64,000 nt of DNA. Source: Zantedeschia hybrid cultivar (lineage: Eukaryota > Streptophyta > Magnoliopsida > Alismatales > Araceae). The stretch covers positions 70,644,456 through 70,708,455 of the forward strand of contig JARZZO010000001.1 of NCBI GenBank assembly GCA_030544215.1, read 5' to 3'. Each line of letters starts with the position of its first letter. Position 1 is the first letter of the stretch. Under the pieces are notes generated by a model. That model was not told the origin of the DNA, searched no databases, and saw only the letters and a list, made by a program, of their open reading frames with translations. Below, piece by piece: positions 35,901 to 47,900 of this stretch. Position numbers and translations under genes: made by a program.

Positions 35901-38900
35901 GGCAAGAGCACCGGATTTGGTCTTCAAACTGGCAGAGTTTCCCCTAGGAAATTTTGGGTCAAATGGGCATGGGGCTTCTTCTTACCCCTTGGGGGGTATT
36001 TATAGGCCATAGGGGCCTCAACCGGTGGGGGTACCCACCGGAATTCTTTGAGGTGGGGGGGTACCCACCGGTTCCATCATCTCTCCTCCCCTCTCTTTTT
36101 TTAACTTTTTAATCACATGGGTGAGAGAGTGGGAGAGAGAGGGGAGAGATCATTAAAAAGAGAGAGAGAGGGGGGGGGGGGAATCCGGTGGGCACCCCCC
36201 CACCGGTTTTGGAAAACCGGTGGGGGAGTTCTCCCCTCCCCATGCTCTTTTTCTTTTCCCTCTTCCAAGGCCCATTTAATGGGGGTTTTTTCAGATTTGT
36301 CTTTGGGGGTTTGGGTTTTAGGCCAATGTGAAAGGGGTTTAACCCCTATTAACTCCATGTCTTGGCCCCATGTGAAAGGGGTTTGGGATGGGGTTAAGAG
36401 GGTTTCCACATGGGATTCTTAACCCATGTGAATGGGGTTAAGATCCCCCATTTAAACCTCCCATTGAACACCCCATTTTTTTTTTTTTCAAAATCTGAAG
36501 AGAGAGTGGAGGGAGATCCTCCTCCCCCCCCCCCCCCCACCGGTTTCCCCCTTGGAACCGGTGGGGGGTCCCCAACCGGTGGGGGGGGCTTCCCCCTTCT
36601 CCCTTTTGCTTTAAAATGGGTTCCAACAAATGCCCCCCACGGGACATGTGCCGGAGGTGAAGACGACGGTGCATGTCCAGTGCCCCATCGGCTACAAGAA
36701 TCATCATTTTGCATGCTTGAGGATTTCTCAAATGCGGCATGCCGGTATTGTCTTGACGAATTCCCGTTTTTCGCCTTATGTATTTACGGCTATTGGGGGA
36801 AGTCAACCGTTGTCTCATATATGCCAGGCGATACATTGCTTTGGCTTGCTATGCATATGCTCCATCTGAGCTTGTCTGGATCCCGATGACCCTCAATTTT
36901 GGTACTTAGACACCTCAAACTATGCCCAGGAAGTCCTGTTTTCATAACTTTTCGACTTTCCAAATATATTTGAAAGCGTCTACCCCTCTGATTATGGGAA
37001 TCCTCTTGGCCTTCGCGACTTGGAGGTTCTGCGAGAGTTGATGCCGCTTGAATCTTTCGACGTTTACTTGGATTTTAAGAGATCTCTTGGCCTTCACGAC
37101 ATGGAGACTCCTTAAGAACACACAGGCAAGTCGTTTAATTCTTCCGGCATTTGCTCTATCTTGGGGTATCAGTACCTTATATTGGCATTTCCAGGAGCTC
37201 CGCACGAAGCGTTCTGGACTGGCCTAATATCTGGTTCATAGCAATTTGACTTTGTCCTATGATTTTATTAGGACTTGGTCATTTTTTGCTTTTCGAGACT
37301 TTTATTGCAGCCCTCCGGCGCTGATTTTATCTCTCTATCTTCTTGTAGCTTGCTGTCTTTGTCTTCATGGCTCTCATGGGAGTTTCTCCTATGGCAAGGT
37401 ATGGGGAGGACGATATCCCCTTCCTACTAATTGTCGAGTAACTCTTCGCCAAAGCGAGCTGAGACTGAAACTATCGAGGCAGGCTATGCAGTTCGGGTTG
37501 CGGAGACCCCTATGCTCCAATATCAGAAGGACATTGTCCTTTCTGGTACCGCGGACGCCCATATCGCCGCTCTGCGTCAGCATGCATATATTCTTGAGGC
37601 TTCACTAGAGGGAGAACTCCCATTTTGTGGCGACCATCGAACATCGTTTCGACTGATATTCCGGAGATGGAGTCAAATTTCTTCAACAGGATTGAAGTTT
37701 TCCATTTGCTGAAGAACTCGGACTACCCTGCGTGTTCGTCTCGAACTCCAACATTGCTCCAGTGTATCGCAAATATTCTCCTGGAGATAAATGCTAAGTT
37801 TGAGTGGTACGGACCATTTATTATATGTTGCATGTATTCTCTCTTTCTTACGTAACTAATACTAGCGCCTTTTCAGGTTTTCACCAGTATTAGCCCCCTC
37901 TTATTTTTGCCTGTGCGCCCTTGCGGGTTTTCACACAGCGGGGTTACCCGATTTTGCCTAAAGTGCCCTTTCGGGTTTTCACCTTAGCTGGGTATAAGAC
38001 ATTTTTACCCTTAACCGACCCCTTTGAGGATGAGATCGATTAAGTCCGTCGGAGCACCTCGTTTTTAAGCTCCCTTTTTTTTTTTTTTTTTCCAACTAAT
38101 ACCAGCGCCTTTTCAGGTTTTCACCAGTATTAGCCCCCTCTTATTTTTGCCTGTGCGCCCTTGTGGGTTTTCACACAGCGGGGTTACCCGATTTTGCCTA
38201 AGGTGCCCTTTCGGGTTTTCACCTTAGCTGAGTATAAGACATTTTTACCCTTAACCGACCCCTTTGAGGATGAGATCGATTAAGTCCGTCGGAGCACCTC
38301 ATTTTTAAGCTCCCCTTTTATTATTATTATTATTATCATTATTATTATTATTATTATTTTGGTAGAGAATTACGGTTTCCCTGATAACCGCTCAGAAATA
38401 TATGTAGGGAACTAAGTCTTCCCTGAGAACCGATAATGAATTTTATATGTAGGGAATTGAGTCTTCCCTGAGAACCGATAAGGAATTTATGTAGGGAACT
38501 GAGGCCTCCCTGTGAGCCGATAAGAAAGTATACGTAGGGAATTGAGTCTTCCCTGAGAACCGATAATGAATTTTATATGTAGGGAATTGAGTCTTCCCTG
38601 AGAACCGATAAGGAATTTATATGTAGGGAACTGAGTTTTCCCTGAGAGCCGATAAGAAATATATGTGGGGAACTGAGTCTTCCCTGAGAACCGATAAGGA
38701 ATATATGTAAGGAACTGAGGCCTCCCTGTGAGCCGATAAGAAATATATGTAGGGAACTGAGTCTTCCCTGAGAACCGGTAAGGAATTTTATGTAGGGAAC
38801 TGAGTCCTCCCTGAGAACCGATAAGGAATATATGTAGGGAACTGAGGCCTCCCTGAGAACCGATAAGGAATCATATATGTAGGGAATTGAGTTTTCCCTG

Positions 38901-41900
38901 AGAACCGATAAGGAATTATATGTAGGGAACTGAGGCCTCCCTGTGAGCCGATAAGAAAGTATACGTAGGGAATTGAGTCTTCCCTGAGAACCGATAATGA
39001 ATTTTATATGTAGGGAATTGAGTCTTCCCTGAGAACCGATAAGGAATCATATATGTAGGGAATTGAGTCTTCCCTGAGAACCGATAAGGAATCATATATG
39101 TAGGGAATTGAGTCTTCCCTGAGAACCGATAAGGAATTATATGTAGGGAACTGAGTCTTCCCTGAGAACCGATAAGAAATATGTAGGGAACTAAGTCTTC
39201 CCCGAGAACCGATAAGGAATTTATGTAGTTTTCGAGAAACGGGGGCTCTAGGTAGCCGTGGATTTGGGATACAACGGCTCCCGAAGACCAAATATTTTGA
39301 GACACAATGCCCCCCAGAGGCGAATTCCGGAGTTTAACGCCTCCCGTAGGCGAAATATGAACTTCAGGATTCAAAGCCTCCTGCAGGCGAAATATGAATT
39401 CTAGGATTTAAAGTCTCCCGTAGGCGAATTCCAGAGTTTAACGCCTCCCGTAGGCGAATATGAATTCCGAGATTCAAAGCCTCTCGTAGGCGAAATATGA
39501 ATTCCGAGATTCAAAGCCTCCCGCAGGCGAAATATGAACTCCGAGATTCAAAGCCTCCCGTGGGCGAATATGAATTCCGAGATTCAAAGCCTCCCGTAGG
39601 CAAAATATGAACTCCGAGATTCAAAGCCTCCCGTAGGCGAATGTGAATTTCGAGATTCAAAGCCTCCCGTAGGCAAAATATGAATTCTAGGATTTAAAGC
39701 CTTCCGTAGGCGAAATATGAATTCTAGGATTTAAAGCCTCCCGTAGGCGAATTCCGGAGTTTAACGCCTCCCGTAGGCGAATATGAATTCCGAGATTCAA
39801 AGCCTCTCGTAGGCGAAATATGAACTCCGAGATTCAAAGCCTCCCGTAGGCGAAATATGAATTCTGAGATTCAAAGCCTCCCGTAGGCGAAATATGAACT
39901 CCGGGATTCAAAGCCTCCCGTAGGCGAATATGAATTCCGAGATTCAAAGCCTCCCGTAGGCGAAATATGAATTCTAGGATTTAAAGCCTTCCGTAGGCGA
40001 AATATGAATTTCCAGGATATAAAGCCTCCCGTAGGCGAATATGAGTTTCCAGGATATAAAGCCTCCTGTAGGCGAATATGAGTTTCCAAGATATAAAGCC
40101 TCCTGTAGGCGAATATGAAATATGAATTTCCAGGATATAAAGCCTCCTGTAGGCGAATATGAAATATGAATTTCTAGGATATAACGCCTCCTGTAGGCGA
40201 ATATGGATTTCCAGGCCACCAAGGCACACCAGTGGGACTAGCGTATACCAGGGGCAATTTTAGGGTATAATGTCCCTTTGGGGCGAATTCGACCGCCTTC
40301 AGCACGCCGATGGGACTATAGCATATGGGTATGCTGATGGGACTAGTGTATGCCCAGGGAAGATTCGTGATACATTGCATCCTCGGGGCGATAGGAAAAT
40401 TTTCAACCCTTTTATGGCATGCCAGCGGGACTGGCGTATGCTCAGGGAAGACTTTATGATACAATGCCTCCTTGGGGCAAAGGAATCTTTCAACCCTTTT
40501 ATGGCATACCAGTAGGACTAGTTTAAGCCAAGGAGAGGATTTAGGATATATTACCTTCCCAGGGCGAATATGAAAATCTTCAGGGTATAACGCCTCCCCG
40601 GGGCAGATTCCGGAGTTTAACGCCTTCCGCGGGCGAATGCCGGAGTTTAACGCCTTCCGCGGGCGAGATATGAACTTCAGGATTTAAAGCCTCCTGTAAG
40701 CGAATTCCGGAGTTTAACGCCTCCCGTAGGCGAAGTGTGAATTTCAGGATTCAAAGCCTCCCGTAGGCAAATTTCGGAGTCTAACGCCTTCCGTGGGCGA
40801 ATTCCGGCGAAATATGAATTCTGGGATTTAATGCCTTTCGTAGGCGAATTCCGGAATTTAACGCCTCCCGTGGGCGAAATATGAATTCTGGGATTTAATG
40901 CCTTTCGTAGGCAAATTCCGGAGTTTAACGCCTTCCGTGGGCGAAATATGAATTCTGGGATTTAATGCCTTTCGTAGGCAAATTCCGGAGTTTAACGCCT
41001 TCCGTGGGCGAAATATGAATTTTGCATTGCATGATATTCTTGACGGCAAATATTTTCTTTCGAGGTGAATCACCCACAGTTATGTGACATCTTTCAAGAA
41101 TATGCCTGTGTATTTGCCTTAGGTATAACAGGAACGGAGATCATCTCCTCAGGCTGTATCGATCAGAAGGGCGAGTTTTTCCACTTCCTTACCGGGTCGG
41201 GAGGTCATCGTCATCATCGCCTCGGTCGTAGCCCTTGATGAGACATTATTGTACCACCAGTGTGGTACCAAGGGTTTATTCGTCATTGGCGACTCTGATA
41301 TCCTCCCTGGGTAGGGATGTGGGAAAACTCGATCTCTACCCTCAACAGGCTGAGAGAGCTCTCCCTCCGTCGGGGAACAAATATGCGGCTTTATGAGCCT
41401 ATGTATTCGCACACGAATATTATTGGCTTTTCTTGGCGCAAATAACTTTTTGCGCGTTGTCCCCCGACAGGTCGCAGGATGATGTTTTTTTTTTTTTTTT
41501 TTTTTAAATATATAATACTAACATCGGAGCTCTTACGAGTTTTCACCGAAGCTAGCCCCTTTTATTTTTGCCTGTGCGCCCTTGCGGGTTTTCACACAGC
41601 AGGGTTCACCCATTTTTGCCTGAAGCGCCCTTTCGGGTTTTCACTTCAGCTGGGTTTTTAGACTTTTTTGCCCTTGATTGGCCCCTCACAGGAGCGGGAC
41701 CAATCAAGTCTGTCGGGGCACCTCATTTTTAAGCCCCACACTCTTTTCTTTTCTTTTTTTTTTCTTTTTTTTTTTTTTTTTTTTTGCTCAAGGATCTGCG
41801 AATTACACTCAATGTGTAATCGCATGTGGCTGTGGGGGATTCACCAGGTATTTCCCCATATTTATCTTTCCTTCTTGAATCAGCTTTTCTACTTCATCTT

Positions 41901-44900
41901 TGAACATAAAGCAACGTTCAATTGGATGGGTGATGAAGCGGTGGTATGGGCAGTAATTGGATGCATCTACCCGATGTATTTCTTCTTCCCTTTTTGGCTT
42001 GGGCAGAATAATTGCTTTTCTGCTCATACACAACTCGAAGAGTTCTTTGGTCTTTTCCATTGGAAAGGAGTATGGTTTCTTGAGCTTTTTCGCCAGGGAT
42101 TCAGTATCTTTAAAACTTATCCCTATTTCTGCACCAGCAACTTGTTTTCCCCGAGAGCTTTGCCTAGCTGCAAAGGTGGCCTCGAGAGTATTGTCGTGAC
42201 TTTCACAACCTTTGCATTTGAGCACCACTCCCTCTTGGTACTGGGCTTCTGGTGGTTCATTTAAGTCTACGATAAGTTTGCCCTTATTCTTTAGAGGACG
42301 GCTGCATTTTGGTCCTGGCTCCTCAAAGGAGAAGGGCCTATTGATTCTGTCCATTGACATGACTTCTGTCCATTGTCTTGCAAGACCTTCCATTACTTGA
42401 GTGAGTTCATATTGCTGATGAGAGATCTGTCCCAGACTCACTTGAATCCCCTCCAGTGCTGCCATAATGGACCCCTCGAGAGTGGAAATTGCTGGAGTAT
42501 ATGATGGAGTTATCTTCTGCTCCAGTGAGATTTGCTGGTGAGAGAGTTGTATCAGACTCATCTGAATCTTCTCTAATGTTGTCATGATAGACACTTCTGG
42601 AGTGGAAGTTGCTGGAACATATGATGGTATTGCCTCTTGTTCCGGCGAAACTTGCTGATGGGAGAGCTGTGACATATTCATCTGAATCTCCTCCAGTGCC
42701 CCCACGATAGACCCTTCCGGAGTGGGGGTCGCTGGGGGATATGATGATACCGCCTCCTGCTTTGGAGGGGCATCTATATTCTTATTTGTAGGCTTTTCTT
42801 CTGAGGAGTTTTCATCCATATGGACGACATTTGCTGTAAATGTTTGTCTGGGCATTCGATGTGGTTGAGGCGGGTCTACCAGGTATTTCCCCATCTCCAC
42901 GGCCCCTTCTCGGATAAGCATTTCAATTTCCCCTTTGCAGATATAACAATCCTCTATTACATGTCCCAACATACGATGGTACATGCAATAGTTGGGTTCA
43001 TCTATTTTACCAACTTCTGCTGGTCTTTTTGGTTCGGGTAGCATCAAGAGATTGGCCCGCATGCAGACATTAAACAACTCTCTTATGTCCTCCCTTATGA
43101 AAGAGTAAGCCATTTTCCTTCTCTCATTAAGGGTGGCATATGATCCCCTTCTGTTAGATGTTGAGGCATTTACATTGTTCTTGCCCCCTGTATTTTCTAC
43201 AGCTGAGGCGAAGTCTATAGCATTGGCCTCTTCTGTATCCATATTTTGCTTCTTTGGGACTTTCCCCCCAATGGAGGCAATGGTTGGATGGTCTGCATAG
43301 AATATTTCGACCTCCGTCACAATGTTATTTAGTTGATCAAAGTTCTTGACATTTGCGCCAATCAGCTTTTCACTTATTTCAGGCTTCAAGCCCCTCTTGC
43401 ACAATCGTACCGCATCCTCGTGGGTCGGCGGATTGTCGCATTTCATGCAGAAGTTCCGCCATTTTTTGATATAGTCGGTGGCGGATTCATTCCTGCCCTG
43501 CTTTAGTGTCACCAATTCAGTGATGGTGACCTTTTGCTCCGACACCTTGAAACGGTCAAGGAACTTTTTCTGCATTTCCTCCCAACTGTTGATAGAGTTA
43601 GGCTTCAACTTTGCATACCATTGGAATGCAATGCCCGTGAGAGAGGTAGAGAAGAACCTCAGAAGATAGGCCTCATCAGTAGCCAACTCTCCCAAGTCAC
43701 TCATATAGTGGGCAATATGTTCCTGGGCCGAGCCTTCCCCGTCATACCTGATGAATTTGGGACACTTATTGTGATCCGGCGGGAGCTTCTTGAACATATG
43801 ACGTACCGAAAATGGCACTTTGTATAAGTCGAATGTGCCTATTCCGTCGTCTTGTTCTGCTATTTTGGCTTCAACGATTTGCTCAATAAGATGCTTCTGC
43901 AATGTCGTAGCATCATCTGCAGGAGCATGGGATTGCTGAGCATTATGATTGGGCTCCACAACCTGATCTTCTTGTATCTCATCAGGGTTGAAGTTGACAT
44001 CTGCAGCTTGCGGTCTTATCACCGCTGGCATAGGCACTGCCCTTGGAGGTGGTACATTTACTAGGGGGACTTGAGCTACCCTTTGCTGTTCCTCCATCTT
44101 TTGTATTAGGCCATAGAGTAAAGCTTTGAGTTGTTGATTTTCTTGCATCATCTCCTCTATAGTCTGAGGTTGTATTTGATCTTGAGGTTGTTCTGGAGCG
44201 GCTTCAATATCTGAAGCATTTGCCCCGTCTTCATCAGCTCCTCCAGCAGCATTGCTACTGCCAATTTGGGGTGGCTCTGCCCCCTGACTTCCTCGATTCA
44301 GCAAGCGCATAGCCTGCTCCATTTGACGGGTTATGGGCCCGACCCGTTGCATCAGATTGATGATATCATTTGGGTCTTCCGGCTGGGAAGGCTGCCGGTT
44401 GGTGATATTGGAGGTGTAGCATGTGTAGACCCGTATACTATTCTCTGTCCTTCTGGCAGTTTTCTTCTTTTTGTGAGTCGATCGGACCAATGCGCCCAAC
44501 CGCTTAAGGACAGATGTCTGTTGCCAGACTTGTTCCTGCGCCTTATAGGCACTCTTTATCTTTTGACCTTGTAGAGAACGAGGCCGGGTAATTGAGCTGG
44601 TTATCTGCCCCTCAGGCTCTACGAGCTGTTGAGGCTGTTGTTCTGCTAGGGTAATCCTAGCCTGGCGAATTTTGCGGGCTTCCTTTTTGGTTACCCACAT
44701 TTCCTTTATGCGGAGGCTCCTATCCTCCGATGGATTGCCCCCAGCCCGAGGCATAAATTTGCCCCCATTCCGAGGCCTGGAGTTGCCCACTGCTCGGGGG
44801 GTGACATTGCCCCCTGCTCGAGACATGACAGGCTCTGGTATAATTATTGGCTCCCGACAAGCAGTGCCCTTTGGAGTCTTTTTCTTCTTTTCGAACGTTG

Positions 44901-47900
44901 CCCCATCTTGGCAAACCTTCAATAGAATCCCGAACCGATTCTGGACAGGAACTGTCGGGATATGATGGATCTTAGGAATGATGGGTTGCCCGCCATCCAG
45001 ACGAATATGCAGGTTCCCCACCAATATAGTTTTCCCCGTCCTGGACGGGCTTGCGGTTAGAACCTTTCGCTTTTGCCTCCCGTTGGACGAGGAGGCCGGA
45101 GAGATGCTGATGGTATTCATGGCAAGCACTCGCCCATATCGGCTGCCGTTGTTGCATATTCTGGCGCGTCTGGCGCGAGAAGCGCACCTCTTCTTCTTCT
45201 TTTTCGGAGCAAGCTCCGGTGCCGGAACGACCCCCAAAAAGTATGGAGATCCTATCACTGCGGGGAAGTCCCCGAAGCATGTTGGTGTGGTCAGATATCC
45301 ACACCGTACGTGGGTCGCCACCACAAGTGGGCCATACGTGACCCTTGCCGCCATCGTCGTCTTTTAAGCAGAAAGTCAGTCACCTGCATAAGACATGACA
45401 AAGTTAGTAGTAGAGTTGTGGTGAGGGCATCACCGGACGGAGAGATGAAGGGAAAGAGAGGTCCTACCGGGCGTGCCATCTCTGTTTGCGCGAAGATTTT
45501 TCTAACCTTCGTCGGGACCTGACCTAGACACCTCTCCTATGTCGGATTATTCGGAAATCCATTTTTTTTTGTTTATCTAGATAATTATAGGTCGGTTTTA
45601 TATTTTATCGGACTATGAGAGCTTGGGATTAGCCCTCAGGGAATCCGGGACTTCGAATCAAGCGAAGATTCGAGTATATGACCTCTCTCCACTGACCTCG
45701 GTCAGTGTTAATTACGCTGAGCGACTGCTCGGCAACCCTTGATTAACCGTCCGTATGATGCCCTTAATCATGCAAAACTACTACTATACGCAGCGCATGC
45801 ATATGAAGATATATTTTAGGTTAAACTCTTGGCCTCACCCAAGTTTAGGATGTGTTTATATGATTTTGGATTGATTCCAAGTTATCTGGATTAATTCCAA
45901 GTATGTTGGATTGACTCCAAGTATTCTGGGTTGATTCCAAGTATTTTAAACCCATAAGGGTATTTTTGTAATTATGCCAAGTTGGAGAGTACAGGGGGAT
46001 TATGGTTATTTAAGTGTATGAAATGAGTTTTAATGATTTAGGAAGGTTTCAAAACCTTAGGAGGTATTTTAGAGTTATTTCAAGTGTGTTTGGATTGTAA
46101 GGGTATTTTGGTAATTTTGCCCAAATTAGATTTTTAGACTTAAAGTCCATTTTCATTTTTTTTGAGATTTTTTATTTATTTTTATCATATTGAGGGTATT
46201 TTGGTAATTTTACCCATCTTATTAAGGTTTGGAGGGTATTTTGGACATATGAGAGATTTTGATATTTTTAAGAATTTTCTGTGATTTTTACAGATTTTTA
46301 ACATGTATGAAGGTATTTTTGTAATTTGTATTAAGTTTTAGGGGCATTTTAGTCATTCCAGAATTTTATATATTTTCAGATTTGGTTCTCTGTTTTTTAC
46401 TGGTTTTTACTGAATTTTACTGATTTTTTTATTAATTTTACTGATTTTTATTAATTAATTAGGTATATGAAGGATATTTAAGTTGTATTTTAGATTTATG
46501 TAATTTCCAGATTTTGTTTTCTGATTTTTACTGAGTATTACTGATTTTCACAGAATTTTTCTGATTTTTATATTTATTTTATTAATTTTAGATAATTTTC
46601 GCAGATTTTATTAATTAATTAAGTATGTGGAGTATTTAAGTCACTTTTAACTTAAGTATATTATTTTATGAGTTAATGTTTCATTATTAAGTTTTAATTA
46701 TGAGTCTAAGATTAGTTATGTATGGGATGAGGCCCATAATATTTTAGAATATTTAATTATATATTTTATGTATTTTAATTAGTTATAAAACTAATTATTT
46801 TGCATATGAAAATATAGTAACATAGTGTTACTTAAATAGTAGATTCATGAACACACATGCACACACATATGCTCAAAGAACAACATGGGCATTTCATTCA
46901 TCATTTCGGCATAATCCCGTCTTATAAAACGGTGATTTTACAACATAAATTTGGCAGAACTTCCCCTTAGGAATAAACCTTAGGAAGAGAGCCCTCCAAT
47001 AAAATATCGCCTCCAAATCGCAGCAAACCCGGGCAAGAGCACCGGATTTGGTCTTCAAACTGACAGAGTTTCCCCTAGGAAATTTTGGGCCAAATGGGCA
47101 TGGGGCTTCTTCTTACCCCTTGGGGGGTATTTATAGGCCATGGGGGCCTCAACCGGTGGGGGTACCCACCGGAATTCTTTGAGGTGGGGGGGTACCCACC
47201 GGTTCCATCATCTCTCCTCCCCTCTTTTTTTTTAACTTTTTAATCACATGGGTGAGAGAGTGGGAGAGAGAGGGGAGAGATCATTAAAAAAAGAGAGAGA
47301 GAGGGGGGGGGAATCCAGTGGGCACCCCCCCACCGGCCCCACCGGTTCCAGGGGGGGGGGGGGGGGGGGGGGGGTGGCCACCGTGGGGGGCCTAACCGGT
47401 GGCCACCCCCCCCCCCACCGGTTTTGGGAAACCGGTGGGGGGGTTCTCCCCTCCCCATGCTCTTTTTCTTTTCCCTCTTCCAAGGCCCATTTAATGGGGG
47501 TTTTTTCAGATTTGTCTTTGGGGGTTTGGGTTTTAGGCCAATGTGAAAGGGGTTTAACCCCTATTAACTCCATGTCTTGGCCCCATGTGAAAGGGGTTTG
47601 GGATGGGGTTAAGAGGGTTTCCACATGGGATTCTTAACCCATGTGAATGGGGTTAAGATCCCCCATTTAAACCTCCCATTGAACACCCCATTTTTTTTTT
47701 TTCAAAATCTGAAGAGAGAGTGGAGGGAGATCCTCCTCCCCCCCCCACCGGTTTCCCCCTTGGAACCGGTGGGGGGTCCCCAACCGGTGGGGGGGGCTTC
47801 CCCCTTCTCCCTTTTGCTTTAAAATGGGTTCCAACAGAAGAATACCAAATATGGGACTAAACAGCTTTCACCAGTACTCCCCCCTAACAATGAACTCCGG

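Larger units (their letters stand above)
34349..47836 (-). mobile_element. Complete 13.5-kb gag-only LTR retrotransposon
   Basis: LTRs at both ends (2280 and 2354 bp) and a perfect TSD GAAGA (34344-34348, 47837-47841). Minus orientation, the same as RTEL1. In element order: 5' LTR, primer-binding site, one 1181-codon gag ORF, a 220-bp repeat, ~2.7 kb of short tandem arrays, two more copies of that repeat, unassigned sequence and the 3' LTR. Protease, RT, RNase H and integrase motifs are absent. Gag style, long LTRs and 3' arrays resemble the Tat/Ogre group of Ty3/Gypsy. The LTRs are nearly identical, so insertion looks recent. Confidence 0.93.

Noticed and set aside
38916..40229. Long frames through the tandem arrays (e.g. 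SVLREDSIPYI repeats)
   Set aside because: They follow from unit lengths near multiples of three without stops; unit lengths vary, composition is extreme and no start context or domain is seen.
38374..41035. Regular ~40-bp repeats as a possible CRISPR-like array
   Set aside because: There are no unique spacers between conserved repeats; the whole unit repeats and varies. The setting is a plant LTR element.
34349..47836. Reading the 13.5-kb element as carrying pol on the plus strand
   Set aside because: Both strands between 36629 and 41809 were scanned for RT (YxDD), RNase H and integrase motifs; none was found, and the primer-binding and polypurine sites set the minus orientation.
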